Shown here: positions 25,317 to 33,909 of the stretch, in pieces | Position numbering within the stretch: the first letter of the stretch is position 1 | How the letters are laid out: each line of letters starts with the position of its first letter | Assembly: GCA_000285855.2 (NCBI GenBank) | Contig: HE978651.1 | Coordinates: forward strand, 1,675,446 to 1,721,594 | From: Ruminococcus sp. JC304 | GTDB lineage: Bacteria; Bacillota; Clostridia; Lachnospirales; Lachnospiraceae | DNA: 46,149 bases | Direction: 5' to 3' | Notes under the pieces: generated by a model | Seen by the model: only the letters and a program-made list of their open reading frames with translations | What the model was told of the DNA's origin: nothing | Databases searched by the model: none | Translations under genes and position numbers: made by a program

Positions 25317-26273
25317 TTACTTTTCTGCTTTCTTATCTGCTTCCTTTAATGTAGAGGAATCAAAGTTCAGGGTATAGTCGATCTCATGAGGGGTGCTCAT
25401 GGCTGTGGTATCGGCAGTTACTGCCAGCTCTGTATCGAAAGCACTTACCGGGATCTCGAAGGTGGAATTGCCGTCCTTGTTTACAGGTTCGTATTTCTGG
25501 TCATCCACTATCATATAGTCATAGTTCGGGCTGCTCCATACGATGGTAGCTGTAGCCTTGTCGCCCTTGATGGTGATGGCTGCAGGAGAATCCACGGTGG
25601 CTCTGCCGGAGCCGCCTGTGAGAGTTACCTCTGCAGTATAGTCTCCGTCCTCAACACCCAGATCTGCTATTTTCTTACCTGCATCCTCTTTTTTGGAATC
25701 TTCGGCATCGCTGCTTTCTGCAGAGTCATCCTTTACAGGATCTTTGACGCTGACCTTGTGGTCATACCATTTTCCTTTTTCTCCAAGAATGGCAACGTCA
25801 AACTCCTTATCAATGGCAGGTACAGGGATATCGAAGCCGTATACTTCTTCTGTCATTCCGTCGCTGTATTTTACAGTATCTGTGGTAGGATCAAGGATTT
25901 CGGCTCCGTCTTTGGCAGCATCTTCTGCAGTTCCTGCAAAGAGGTTGACGATCTTTTTGGATACCAGGCTCACATGGATGGTCATTTTTCCGTCTTTTAC
26001 AGTAAGGGTTCCCTTTTGGTCATTGGCTTCATTTACATGGAACATGCTGCTGTCTGTATCAAACTCAGCTGTGTAACCCCCATCCTCCAGAGTTGCGGAG
26101 TCTGCAGTATCCTTGGCATCACTGTCCTTGGTATCTGCGTCTTTGGCATCTGCATCCTTGCCGTCCGCTGCTTCTGTGGTTTCTTTTGTTTCTGCCAGTA
26201 CAGGGCTGGTACCGATTAAAGCGGCTGACATGGTCAGCGCAGATAAAAATAATACGAATGAACGTCTTTTCAT
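25317..26273 (-). CDS. Secreted two-domain NEAT-like (heme/tetrapyrrole-binding?) protein
   Basis: 318 aa. A signal peptide is seen at 1-27 (SPVLA/ET). An acidic KDAD-rich low-complexity linker (36-60) precedes domain 1 (about 61-180) and a second acidic linker (181-200) precedes domain 2 (about 205-305). Both domains open with L/VEDGxYTAE and have beta-rich, NEAT-like spacing; domain 2 includes SSPNYDYMIVDDQKYEPVN and TAMSTPHEIDYTL, a pattern I recall from clostridial 'iron transporter' proteins near heme-type ABC genes. No sortase motif or C-terminal anchor is present, so it may be free or held by partners. NEAT assignment is from pattern only. Confidence 0.6.
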   Translation of the reverse strand: MKRRSFVLFLSALTMSAALIGTSPVLAETKETTEAADGKDADAKDADTKDSDAKDTADSATLEDGGYTAEFDTDSSMFHVNEANDQKGTLTVKDGKMTIHVSLVSKKIVNLFAGTAEDAAKDGAEILDPTTDTVKYSDGMTEEVYGFDIPVPAIDKEFDVAILGEKGKWYDHKVSVKDPVKDDSAESSDAEDSKKEDAGKKIADLGVEDGDYTAEVTLTGGSGRATVDSPAAITIKGDKATATIVWSSPNYDYMIVDDQKYEPVNKDGNSTFEIPVSAFDTELAVTADTTAMSTPHEIDYTLNFDSSTLKEADKKAEK

Positions 26274-26331
26274 AATAATGTCTTCCTTTCTGTTACCTGT
26301 CTGTTACATAAAATGTCTGGGTAAAATGTAT

Positions 26332-26476
26332 GTTACTGTTCACTTCGTTCCCAGCAACACGCTTCGCGATGCACAGAATTTATGCAAATCGCATAAATTC
26401 GCGCGGTATGTCTCGGGTTTTCTGTGATCTTCGCTCACAAAAAACACCTCGCGGGATATTACCAGTGAACAGTAAC
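26332..26476. repeat. MITE-like element, copy 1
   Basis: A 145-bp element bounded by GTTACTGTTCACT and GTGAACAGTAAC, with an internal perfect 10-bp inverted repeat (GAATTTATGC/GCATAAATTC) and a 9-of-10 inverted repeat around a CTTCGC loop. It is flanked by near-identical direct repeats (AAAATGTAT left, GAAATGTAT right). It matches the copy at 38713-38858 almost throughout. It sits inside the uptake operon between the chelatase and NEAT-like genes. Confidence 0.85.
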
Positions 26477-26514
26477 GAAATGTATCTATTCCAGACTTAA
26501 TATCTACATAATAC

Positions 26515-26550
26515 ATCTGCCCGGAAACTATTGCAAGTATCCGGGCAGAT
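26515..26550 (-). promoter_or_regulatory. Hairpin after the chelatase gene
   Basis: A perfect 11-bp stem (ATCTGCCCGGA/TCCGGGCAGAT) around a 14-nt loop lies 50 bases after the chelatase stop. There is no T-run in the minus direction, so it more likely lowers expression of downstream genes or protects the first gene's mRNA than ends transcription. The remaining 326-bp gap is filled by the MITE-like element. Confidence 0.45.
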
Positions 26551-26599
26551 TCTGTTGCCTGTACCAGTTATCCGGCAGGCCTGATTTTATTTAATTTGA

Positions 26600-28003
26600 T
26601 TATTCAGCATCTGCTTCTTCTGTTGCTGTTTGATCTGCTGCTTCATTTTCTGATGCAGTTTCATCATCTGTTGCTTCAGCGTTCTCATCTGCAGCTGCAT
26701 CATCTGTTGCTCCCAGGGAGTCGATTGCTGCTTTTGTATGAGCTACATACAGATCTTCTACTGCTGCAATTCTTCCAAGTCCTTCGATCTGGCAGTCAAC
26801 ACTGTCGAAATCTCCAGATGCTACAAACTGGCTCTTCCAGGAATCTTCATCATCGCCGGCCATATCGTTGTTTGCATGGTCACCTGCAACAACCATCAGA
26901 GGACGAATGATTACATTCTTGAATCCTGCTTCTTTTACCTTTTCGATTACTTTATCGCATGCGGTATCTTCCGGTTCACCTTCAACAGTACCGATGAAAG
27001 CGTTTGTGAATCCAAGATCATTCATCTGTGTCTGCATCTGGTCGTAGGTTACGTTTGCTGTATGGGAAGTACCATGTCCCATGAATACAAATGCTGTACC
27101 AGCATCTGCGGCTGCCTTCATATCATCGAATCCGGCTACCTTGCAAGCTTCATCTGTAATTGCCTGGGCAACTGCTTTTTTGTCATCGTTGATCACGGTA
27201 GCGTCATCGCCAACTTCACCAAGCATTGGCTCAGCGATTGCTACAGATTCAAATTTATCTTTGTATTCATCAATTGCTTCTGTCATTTCATCATACTCAG
27301 CACCATGCATCAGATGAGTAGGCTGTACAACCAGGTTCTTAACGCCGTTAGCTACTGCACGGTCCAGTGCCTGCTGCATGTTGTCGATCACTTCGTTATC
27401 TCTTGCCTGTACATGGTTGATGATGATCTGTGCTGTGAAAGCTCTTCTTACAGACCAGTCCGGATATGCTGCTGCCAGAGCATCTTCAATGCCTTTGATA
27501 TCCTCTGCACGGCTGTCGTTAAAGGATGTACCAAAGCTTACTACTAAAAGCTCGTTTTCACCGATTTCATCCTGGTTGCGAGGATCATCTTTGGAAGCAT
27601 CTCCTGTGTCACGTCCGAAGTAGTCAGGATCTGCATTTTCACCTGTTACCAGTTCCTTCTGGGCATCTGTCAGCTTATCCCATGCTTCTTTGGCTGCCTT
27701 ACAGTCATCATCTGTTGTGTCTGTTCTTTCCTGAACATAGATTTTATCGATCAGTGCACCAACCTCATCAGCTGCCTTCTGATCATCGGAAGAAGCGTCA
27801 GCATCTGCGGAAGCGTCATCTGTAGCTTCTGCGTCATCAGCTGCTGTATCATCTGTAGCTTCTGCGTCATCTGTAGCTTCTGCGTCATCTGCGGATTCTT
27901 CTGTAGCTGCGTCCTCTGCAAATGCAACTGTGCCGGTAGCTGCTGTCATAGAGCAAGTCATTGATACTGCTAACAATAAGGCTAACATAGATTTTCTTTT
28001 CAT
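26600..28003 (-). CDS. cbiK: Secreted CbiK-like cobalt/iron chelatase
   Basis: 467 aa. Signal peptide 1-29 (VAFA/ED), acidic low-complexity ATDDAE-type repeats (31-78), a small helical module ending LTDAQKELV (79-120), then the sirohydrochlorin cobaltochelatase domain (about 150-432) and an acidic tail. The two metal-binding histidines are seen: His310 in FMGHGTSH and His376 in VVAGDH; LLVVSFGTS opens the fold. CbiK normally works in the cytoplasm; exported forms are known in Desulfovibrio. With the riboswitch and the uptake genes behind it, a role outside the cell in metal insertion into, or removal from, a tetrapyrrole is inferred. Confidence 0.82.
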   Translation of the reverse strand: MKRKSMLALLLAVSMTCSMTAATGTVAFAEDAATEESADDAEATDDAEATDDTAADDAEATDDASADADASSDDQKAADEVGALIDKIYVQERTDTTDDDCKAAKEAWDKLTDAQKELVTGENADPDYFGRDTGDASKDDPRNQDEIGENELLVVSFGTSFNDSRAEDIKGIEDALAAAYPDWSVRRAFTAQIIINHVQARDNEVIDNMQQALDRAVANGVKNLVVQPTHLMHGAEYDEMTEAIDEYKDKFESVAIAEPMLGEVGDDATVINDDKKAVAQAITDEACKVAGFDDMKAAADAGTAFVFMGHGTSHTANVTYDQMQTQMNDLGFTNAFIGTVEGEPEDTACDKVIEKVKEAGFKNVIIRPLMVVAGDHANNDMAGDDEDSWKSQFVASGDFDSVDCQIEGLGRIAAVEDLYVAHTKAAIDSLGATDDAAADENAEATDDETASENEAADQTATEEADAE

Positions 28004-28214
28004 GGTGTTTATCCTCTTTTAATAATTAAATATTTCCGGACGGATGTATGCAAAGAAAAACAGCCACATCTCCGCAGCTGTTACTTTTCTCATTATACAC
28101 GGTTTGTATCGGATTTCGTAAATACCGCATCTAACATAAGGATCCGGCAGGATACGATAAGAACTATGTAAGTCATGAGAACAAAGGTACTGTAAACCGC
28201 AGACCTCAAATTCC

Positions 28215-28369
28215 ACGCTAAGGCAGATCTCCTGACTTCGTTCATCGCTGCTTCTCCCTTCCCGGTAAACCAGTGGTTCTGAAAAACAGCTCCCTTACAC
28301 AGTGACGGTATCGTTCCGGATTCTCACCGGATTCCCTTTTGCACATCCATTAGGATGCAACCTTAACGT
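28215..28369 (-). ncRNA. Cobalamin riboswitch
   Basis: Read on the minus strand: closing stem ACGTTAAGG/CCTTAGCGT (28361-28369 with 28215-28223), conserved GGGAATCCGGTGAGAATCC, the ACTGT segment, and the B12 box GTCAGGAGATCTGCC (28222-28236). This is the standard aptamer core. The leader to the chelatase (28004-28214) contains a weak terminator-like AACAGC/GCTGTT followed by TTTTTC near 28050-28080, suggesting transcriptional control of the uptake operon: off when cobalamin is plentiful. Confidence 0.92.
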
Positions 28370-28404
28370 TATAACTCTTGCACATATTCAATTCGGATAC
28401 TCTT

Positions 28405-28433
28405 TTTTTACCACAAATTTTAAAGATTGTCAA
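28405..28433 (-). promoter_or_regulatory. Promoter of the riboswitch-controlled operon
   Basis: Minus-strand TTGACA (28428-28433), 17-bp spacer and TAAAAA (28405-28410); transcription would begin just ahead of the aptamer. Confidence 0.65.
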
Positions 28434-28523
28434 GAATAAGACGAAAATTAGCAAAAATCGTTTTGTATTTTTCAGACATTTTTCCGGATATTGGGAGTAT
28501 AATGTCGAAAATCTTCAGAAAGC

Positions 28524-28892
28524 TTACCTTTGGTACAGTGGTTTGAAAAAGCAGGTTCTGTTTCCGGTGTGACAGGCAGCTCCCACCTGGTCTACTTTTG
28601 CCAGGATGGTGTCGTTGTCACAGTCCAGGGTAAGGGATTTCACATATTGGAGATGTCCGGAGGTCAGACCCTTGGTCCACAGTTCATTGCGGCTTCTGCT
28701 CCAGTAGGTCATTTTTCCTGTTTCCACAGTGGTATTGTAGGCCTCTTCATTCATATAGGCCAACATCAGTACTTCACCAGTCTCATAGTCCTGTGCGATC
28801 ACTGGTACCATTCCGTCGCTGTTCAGCTTGAAGTCTGCCCAGGTAAGACTTTTTTCTCCGGACTGCTGTGCCGGGGTGATTTTTTTATTCAT
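28524..28892 (-). CDS. hisI: Phosphoribosyl-AMP cyclohydrolase
   Basis: 122 aa. Third step of histidine synthesis: opens the adenine ring of PR-AMP. Diagnostic stretches: GLVPVIAQD-like [37 protein letters not shown], and zinc/metal ligands in [22 protein letters not shown], with Cys and His at the end. It is the stand-alone form with no HisE fused at the C-terminus. It is the last his gene here; hisE, hisC, hisH, hisA and hisF must be elsewhere. No strong terminator follows. Confidence 0.95.
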   Translation of the reverse strand: MNKKITPAQQSGEKSLTWADFKLNSDGMVPVIAQDYETGEVLMLAYMNEEAYNTTVETGKMTYWSRSRNELWTKGLTSGHLQYVKSLTLDCDNDTILAKVDQVGAACHTGNRTCFFKPLYQR

Positions 28893-28903
28893 ATATGCCT
28901 CCT

Positions 28904-29494
28904 TTATGTCAGACTTCCCTTTGTGGAAAGTACATCTGTGATACGTGGGTCATAGGAGGTAGCTGCGTCTAATGCTTTGGCGAAGCTTTTGAACATGGCT
29001 TCTGCCACATGATGATTGTTGCCACCGCTTAAGACTTTGATGTGCAGGTTCATGCCGCAGGAATAGGAAACAGCGTAGAAAAACTCCTTCACCATTTCTG
29101 TAGACATATCTCCGATCCGGTCAGCGGTAAACTCTGCATCCCAGGCAAAATAGGGTCTGCCGGACAGGTCAATGGCGCAGAGCACCAGGGATTCATCCAT
29201 AGGAAGGATGCAGCTTCCGTAGCGTTTTATGCCTTTTTTGTCACCGATTGCCTCTTTTAATGCTGTTCCCAGTACAATTCCGGTGTCCTCAATGGTGTGG
29301 TGGTCATCTACCTGCAGATCTCCCTTTACTTTTACGTTCAGGTCAAAAAGTCCGTGTCTGGTAAAGCCGTCCAGCATGTGGTCAAAAAATCCTACGCCTG
29401 TCTCAATATGAGAACGTCCGGTTCCGTCCAGGCTGATCGTTAATTTAATTTGTGTTTCTTTTGTATTTCTTTCTACCGAAGCTTCTCTGGCCAT
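28904..29494 (-). CDS. hisB: Imidazoleglycerol-phosphate dehydratase
   Basis: 196 aa, the usual monofunctional size. Both manganese-binding His clusters are present: [13 protein letters not shown] and [16 protein letters not shown], then [20 protein letters not shown]. It starts with the family-typical R.A.V.R.T.ET.I and lies 11 bases before hisI and 17 after hisD. Catalyses dehydration of IGP to imidazole acetol phosphate. Confidence 0.97.
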   Translation of the reverse strand: MAREASVERNTKETQIKLTISLDGTGRSHIETGVGFFDHMLDGFTRHGLFDLNVKVKGDLQVDDHHTIEDTGIVLGTALKEAIGDKKGIKRYGSCILPMDESLVLCAIDLSGRPYFAWDAEFTADRIGDMSTEMVKEFFYAVSYSCGMNLHIKVLSGGNNHHVAEAMFKSFAKALDAATSYDPRITDVLSTKGSLT

Positions 29495-29511
29495 TGTATG
29501 TCTCCTTCTGA

Positions 29512-30813
29512 TTAGTTCTCTTCTTCCTCAAAACGTACTGCAATGGAGTTTGCATGTGCAGTCAGCTGTTCAGATGTTGCAAACTGGACAATATCCTTGT
29601 GGATGTCCCTCAGTGCAGCTTTGGAATAATAAACAATGCTGGATTTCTTGATAAAGTCATCTACAGAAAGGGCGGAGAAGAATTTGGCAGTTCCGTTGGT
29701 AGGAAGTACGTGGTTTGGCCCTGCAAAATAATCTCCCAGAGGCTCAGAGCTGTATTCTCCGATAAAAATAGCTCCTGCATTCTTAACCTTCATCATATCC
29801 TCAAAGGGGTTGGCTGTAACAATCTCCATATGCTCCGGTGCAATCTCATTGGCTGCCTCAATAGCCTCATCCATATCCTCTGCGATCAGGATGTAGCCGA
29901 AGTTATCCAGGGACTTCTGGATGATCTCTTTTCTGGAGAGAACTTCTACAAAGCCCTTTACCTCCTGGTCAACCTTGTCTGCAAATTCCCGGCTGGTAGT
30001 GATCAGGATGGCGCAGGCCAGCTCGTCATGCTCAGCCTGGGAAAGAAGGTCTGCTGCCACATAGCGTGGGTTGGCAGTTTCATCGGCCAGCACCAGGATC
30101 TCACTTGGACCTGCAATAGAGTCAATGCTTACATAGCCATATACTGCTTTCTTTGCCAGGGCTACGAAAATATTTCCAGGGCCTACGATCTTGTCTACCT
30201 TTGGAATGCTTTCTGTACCATAAGCCAGAGCTCCCACTGCCTGGGCTCCGCCTACCTTGTAGATCTCATCTGCTCCGGCCTCTCTTGCTGCTACCAGTGT
30301 GGAAGCACATACTTTGCCGTCCTTTCCCGGAGGGGTGGTCATTACAATATGGGGTACTCCTGCAACCTTGGCAGGCACAATATTCATCAGTACAGAGGAA
30401 GGATAAACTGCTTTTCCGCCTGGAACATAGACACCTACGCGGTTTAAGGGAGTTACCTTCTGTCCCAGCATGGTTCCGTTTGTAGTACTTGTAAACCAGC
30501 TGTTCTGGATCTGTTTTTCATGGTAGGTACGGATATTTACCAGTGCCTTGCGGATCACATCCAGCAGTGAGGGATCAATGGTGTCATAAGCTTCCTTGAT
30601 TTCTTCTTCTGTAACGCGGATGGTGTCCTTATTGATTTCTACCTTATCAAACTGCTTTGTATAGGTGAAAAGAGCCTCGTCCCCTTCACTTTTTACCTTT
30701 TCCAGGATTTCTGCTACTGCAGATTCAAATTTCCCGTAATTATTAGGGCTTCTTTTCAGCAGATTTTCCAGGATATCTCTGGTGGATTCTTTGGTTAATG
30801 TTACTTTACGCAT
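29512..30813 (-). CDS. hisD: Histidinol dehydrogenase
   Basis: 433 aa, normal length. Motifs: GVYVPGGKAVYPSSVLMN, GGAQAVGALAYGTESIPKVDKIVGPGN, GPSEILVLAD, LSQAEHDE and GPNHVLPTNGTAKF, holding the zinc and substrate-binding His and the catalytic Glu-His. Oxidises histidinol to histidine with two NAD+. The start overlaps the hisG stop by 8 bases. Confidence 0.97.
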   Translation of the reverse strand: MRKVTLTKESTRDILENLLKRSPNNYGKFESAVAEILEKVKSEGDEALFTYTKQFDKVEINKDTIRVTEEEIKEAYDTIDPSLLDVIRKALVNIRTYHEKQIQNSWFTSTTNGTMLGQKVTPLNRVGVYVPGGKAVYPSSVLMNIVPAKVAGVPHIVMTTPPGKDGKVCASTLVAAREAGADEIYKVGGAQAVGALAYGTESIPKVDKIVGPGNIFVALAKKAVYGYVSIDSIAGPSEILVLADETANPRYVAADLLSQAEHDELACAILITTSREFADKVDQEVKGFVEVLSRKEIIQKSLDNFGYILIAEDMDEAIEAANEIAPEHMEIVTANPFEDMMKVKNAGAIFIGEYSSEPLGDYFAGPNHVLPTNGTAKFFSALSVDDFIKKSSIVYYSKAALRDIHKDIVQFATSEQLTAHANSIAVRFEEEEN

Positions 30814-31462
30814 TTTTATTTTCCTCCTGCAGGACTTTACGCAAGTCGTGGATCAGCTTGCGGATTCTCTCATTTTCCATTTTCATGCTTACTTGGTTTA
30901 CTACCATTCTGGCTGACAGAGGGCATACCTCCTCCAGTACCTTCAGACCGTTTTCCCTGAGGGTGCTTCCTGTCTCTACAATGTCTACGATCACTTCGGA
31001 CAGGCCTACGATAGGTGCCAGTTCAATAGAACCATTTAATTTGATAATGTCTACAGTCTGATGTTTCTTATTATAAAAATAATCCTTGGCAATATTTGGA
31101 TATTTGGTTGCCACACGGATCAGCTGGTTATTCTCCAGTACCTCCCTGGCACTTTCCGGACCGCAGACACACATTCTGCATTTGCCAAAGCCCAGATCCA
31201 TAACCTCATACAGCTTGCGGCCTTCCTCCAGAAGGGTATCCTTTCCCACAATTCCGATGTCAGCTGCACCGTACTCTACATAGGTAGGTACATCCGGACC
31301 CTTAGCCAGGAAAAATTTCATTTTCAGTTCTTCGTTTACAAAAATCAGCTTACGGGTATCCTTGTCCCGGATCTCCTCACAGGTGATTCCGGCTTTTTCA
31401 AGTACATCCATTGTTTTATTGGCAAGTCTGCCCTTTGTAAGGGCAAATGTCAGGTATCTCAT
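30806..31462 (-). CDS. hisG: ATP phosphoribosyltransferase catalytic subunit, short form
   Basis: 218 aa: the short HisG lacking the C-terminal regulatory domain, which requires HisZ. Opens LTFALTKGRLANKTMDVL; includes GAADIGIVGKD, and ATKYPNIAKDYF, with the PRPP-binding region DIVETGSTLRENGL. First step of histidine synthesis, condensing ATP and PRPP. It starts immediately after the hisZ stop, suiting 1:1 production of the two subunits. Confidence 0.95.
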   Translation of the reverse strand: MRYLTFALTKGRLANKTMDVLEKAGITCEEIRDKDTRKLIFVNEELKMKFFLAKGPDVPTYVEYGAADIGIVGKDTLLEEGRKLYEVMDLGFGKCRMCVCGPESAREVLENNQLIRVATKYPNIAKDYFYNKKHQTVDIIKLNGSIELAPIVGLSEVIVDIVETGSTLRENGLKVLEEVCPLSARMVVNQVSMKMENERIRKLIHDLRKVLQEENKNA

Positions 31463-32581
31463 TTATCTGGCCTCCTTTTTCAAGCGTAATGCCACGCTGT
31501 GTCCTTCTGCACGGAGCTTCTGGGCTTTTGCAATGGCTTCGGTCCGGTCTGCCGGTCCATATTGGATTACTGACCGTTTTTCTTCTTTTTCGGAAATGAT
31601 CTTCTGGCTGGAAAGAGCCAGAAGCAGGTTGTCTACCTCAATGGCAAAGCCAATGGATGCGGCAGGTTTTCCAAAATGCTTCATCAGCCCGTTGTAACGT
31701 CCTCCTTTGATCATAGGCTCTCCGGTTCCATAGGTATAGGCCTGGAAAATAATACCTGTATAATACTGATACTTGCTCAGCATGCCGAAATCAAAGGAAA
31801 CATATTTTTCATATCCGTAAATCTTCAGAATTTCATAAATCTCACGGAGTCTGGCTACTGCCTCCAGAGCCCTTGCATTGTTGGTCAGCTTTCTGGCTTT
31901 ATCCAGAACCTCTGTGGAACCAAACATCTGTGGGATCTCCACAAAAGCTTTTGCTATGCTTTCCTTTAATTTCTGTTCTTCTACAAACTCCTCCACACCA
32001 AAGGCATTTTTCTGGGAGATCAGGGAACGTAGACGTTCCTCGGCTTCTGCATTAAGCTCTGCCTCCTTCAGAAGGGATTTGAAATAATCCACCTGTCCCA
32101 CACTGATCTGAAACTCAGTCAGACCTGCAGCCAGCAGGCACTCCACTGTCATTGCCAGAAGCTCTGCATCTGCATCTGCAGATTCATCACCAATACGCTC
32201 CACACCCATCTGGGTGGTTTCCTTTAATCTGCCTCTGTAGCTGGAATTGTTGATAAAGGTATTGCCTGTATAGCACAAACTTACCGGCTCCTGGTCCGGT
32301 GAAAAGTAAGTGGCACAGGCTCTGGATACGGAAGGGGTAAAGTCCGGTCTCAGCACCAGGGTATTGCCCTCCCTGTCAAAAAATTTATACAGCTCTCTGG
32401 ATGGAATAGTTCCCACCTCCCGGCTGAAAACCTCAAAATATTCAAAGGTAGGTGTCTCTATATCTTCGTAGCCATACTGATGGAAAACACGGTGGATCCT
32501 CTCCTGTACCTTCCTCTTCTGGCTGCATTCACCATTGTAAATATCCCTTACACCCTCTGGTGTATGAAAAATACGCTCCAT
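31463..32581 (-). CDS. hisZ: ATP phosphoribosyltransferase regulatory subunit (HisRS-like)
   Basis: 372 aa from the ATG at 32581, chosen because AAGGAGG sits 8 bases upstream; the in-frame ATG at 32605 lacks this. It resembles class II histidyl-tRNA synthetase: TPEGVRDIYNGE, motif 2-like LRPDFTPSVSRA, and KETTQMGVERIGDES, but lacks the anticodon-binding domain. Allosteric partner of short HisG, carrying the histidine site. First gene of the his operon, behind a consensus promoter. Confidence 0.93.
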   Translation of the reverse strand: MERIFHTPEGVRDIYNGECSQKRKVQERIHRVFHQYGYEDIETPTFEYFEVFSREVGTIPSRELYKFFDREGNTLVLRPDFTPSVSRACATYFSPDQEPVSLCYTGNTFINNSSYRGRLKETTQMGVERIGDESADADAELLAMTVECLLAAGLTEFQISVGQVDYFKSLLKEAELNAEAEERLRSLISQKNAFGVEEFVEEQKLKESIAKAFVEIPQMFGSTEVLDKARKLTNNARALEAVARLREIYEILKIYGYEKYVSFDFGMLSKYQYYTGIIFQAYTYGTGEPMIKGGRYNGLMKHFGKPAASIGFAIEVDNLLLALSSQKIISEKEEKRSVIQYGPADRTEAIAKAQKLRAEGHSVALRLKKEAR

Positions 32582-32656
32582 TGCGTGATCCTCCTTGTCT
32601 TCCATTTTGCTTTAGCATGCTACCATGTTACTACAGTGATGCATAAACTAGATAAA

Positions 32657-32685
32657 ATTATACTGGTTTATTCTGAAAATGTCAA
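32657..32685 (-). promoter_or_regulatory. Promoter of the his operon
   Basis: Full consensus on the minus strand: TTGACA (32680-32685), 17-bp spacer, TATAAT (32657-32662). The leader to hisZ is only about 70 bases with a TAGCATGCTA palindrome; too short for a T-box. Confidence 0.9.
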
Positions 32686-32743
32686 TCCTGTATTTTGTTA
32701 TTACTATTTTCTATATTATTATTTTTTTATGGTCAGTCAGTCT

Positions 32744-32770
32744 GTTACTGTTCACTCCGTTCACAGTAAC
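32744..32770. repeat. 27-bp remnant or short form of the MITE-like element
   Basis: Only the two ends remain: GTTACTGT and ACAGTAAC around 11 bases. It is flanked by GTCAGTCAGTCT on the left and GTCAATCAGTCT on the right, again near-identical direct repeats. It lies 5 bases beyond the recU stop, upstream of the his promoter. Confidence 0.7.
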
Positions 32771-32775
32771 GTCAA

Positions 32776-33309
32776 TCAGTCTCTGTGATCCAGATCTTTC
32801 TGCAGGCCCTCCAGATAGGGAACCAGAAATCCCCCTCTTTTTTCCAGATAATATTCCGGGGATAATTCTTCTCTGCGAAAGCTTTTTCTACCCCCATCCT
32901 CCATCCTCTGCCAGAAAACCATCAGATCCCGCAGGGGCAGATAATAGAAAAGATTTTCATGACTGAAAAAGATAAGAAAAAAAGCCACCCCTCCCTGCTT
33001 CTCAAAGCTCTGCATGAACTCTACCTGATGAGAATGGATATTTGCCAGCGGAAAGGTATCCGTACAGCATTCCTTGGCATCAAAGCAGACAGGGATTCCC
33101 TGTACTGCTCCAATATAATCCACGGTACTGCGCTGTTCAAAATATGCCAGGGTGATGTGCCTGTTTTCCTTGTCCATGCGGACAGGGGTAATGGGAGTAG
33201 GGATTTTCTGGATCAGTGCCAGCCCCTTTTCCCTGTATTGTTCATTTGTCCGGTTTACCAGCTCCTCCAGAGTGGAGCCGCGCAAGCCTCTGCTGTTCCA
33301 GGTTGCCAA
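32776..33309 (-). CDS. recU: Holliday junction resolvase RecU
   Basis: 177 aa. N-terminal WNSRGLRGSTLEELVNRTNE and IQKIPTPI are typical RecU. The nuclease core is seen: Asp64 in VDYIGAV and Asp77-Lys79 in CFDAKE, and IHSHQVEFM later. It cuts recombination intermediates in the cytoplasm. The TTG start at 33309 has GAGGAAAAACC ahead. It follows lepB by 18 bases. Slightly short relative to the Bacillus protein. Confidence 0.93.
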   Translation of the reverse strand: MATWNSRGLRGSTLEELVNRTNEQYREKGLALIQKIPTPITPVRMDKENRHITLAYFEQRSTVDYIGAVQGIPVCFDAKECCTDTFPLANIHSHQVEFMQSFEKQGGVAFFLIFFSHENLFYYLPLRDLMVFWQRMEDGGRKSFRREELSPEYYLEKRGGFLVPYLEGLQKDLDHRD

Positions 33310-33327
33310 TGGTTTTTCCTCGTGATC

Positions 33328-33909
33328 TTATGTATTTTTTTCTGCAGGTTTCCCAAGAACCTTCAGGGAAGGATAATAACGGAAAAATGCCTTTCCCACA
33401 AGCTCATCCCAGGTTACATAGTTGCTGGTCTTCCAGAGCCGGGAATCCTTGGAATGATTCCGGTTGTCCCCCAGGACAAAATAGCTGTTCTCCGGTACCT
33501 GATATGGTCCGAAATTTCCCTTGGGTGTTTCTGGTACAAAGCTGTCATCCAGCGGTGTCCGGGAATCGTTAATATATACCTTTCCATCCAGGATCTGTAC
33601 CTTTTCCCCGGGCAGACCGATCACTCTCTTGATGTAAAGCTTGCTCTCATCATCGGGATACTTAAAGATCACGATGTCAAATCTTTCCGGATCCCTAAAT
33701 TTCTTTGTATAGTTATGTCCAAAGAAATCTATATTGATACCATAAGCCAGGCGGAATCCAAAGATCCTGTCACCGGTCATAATGGTTTTCTCCATAGAAG
33801 GTGATGGAATTTTGGCATTGATCAGAACTACATTATTGACCACAGTTACGATCACCACTACCAGGAGGATCATCCTGGCATACTCCCACACGAATTTCCA
33901 GACTTTCAT
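33328..33909 (-). CDS. lepB: Signal peptidase I
   Basis: 193 aa. One N-terminal membrane anchor (about 10-30), catalytic Ser38 in PSPSMEKT and Lys94 in YIKRVIGLPGE; GDNRNHSKDSR is box E. It removes signal peptides from exported proteins. The ATG at 33909 has AGGGGAG 7 bases upstream, which lies inside the end of the pseudouridine synthase gene, so the two coding regions overlap by 77 bases. Met13 is a weaker alternative start. Confidence 0.95.
   Translation of the reverse strand: MKVWKFVWEYARMILLVVVIVTVVNNVVLINAKIPSPSMEKTIMTGDRIFGFRLAYGINIDFFGHNYTKKFRDPERFDIVIFKYPDDESKLYIKRVIGLPGEKVQILDGKVYINDSRTPLDDSFVPETPKGNFGPYQVPENSYFVLGDNRNHSKDSRLWKTSNYVTWDELVGKAFFRYYPSLKVLGKPAEKNT

Noticed and set aside
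32581-32656. T-box leader for histidine in front of hisZ
   Set aside because: The leader is only about 70 bases and lacks a T-box sequence and terminator.
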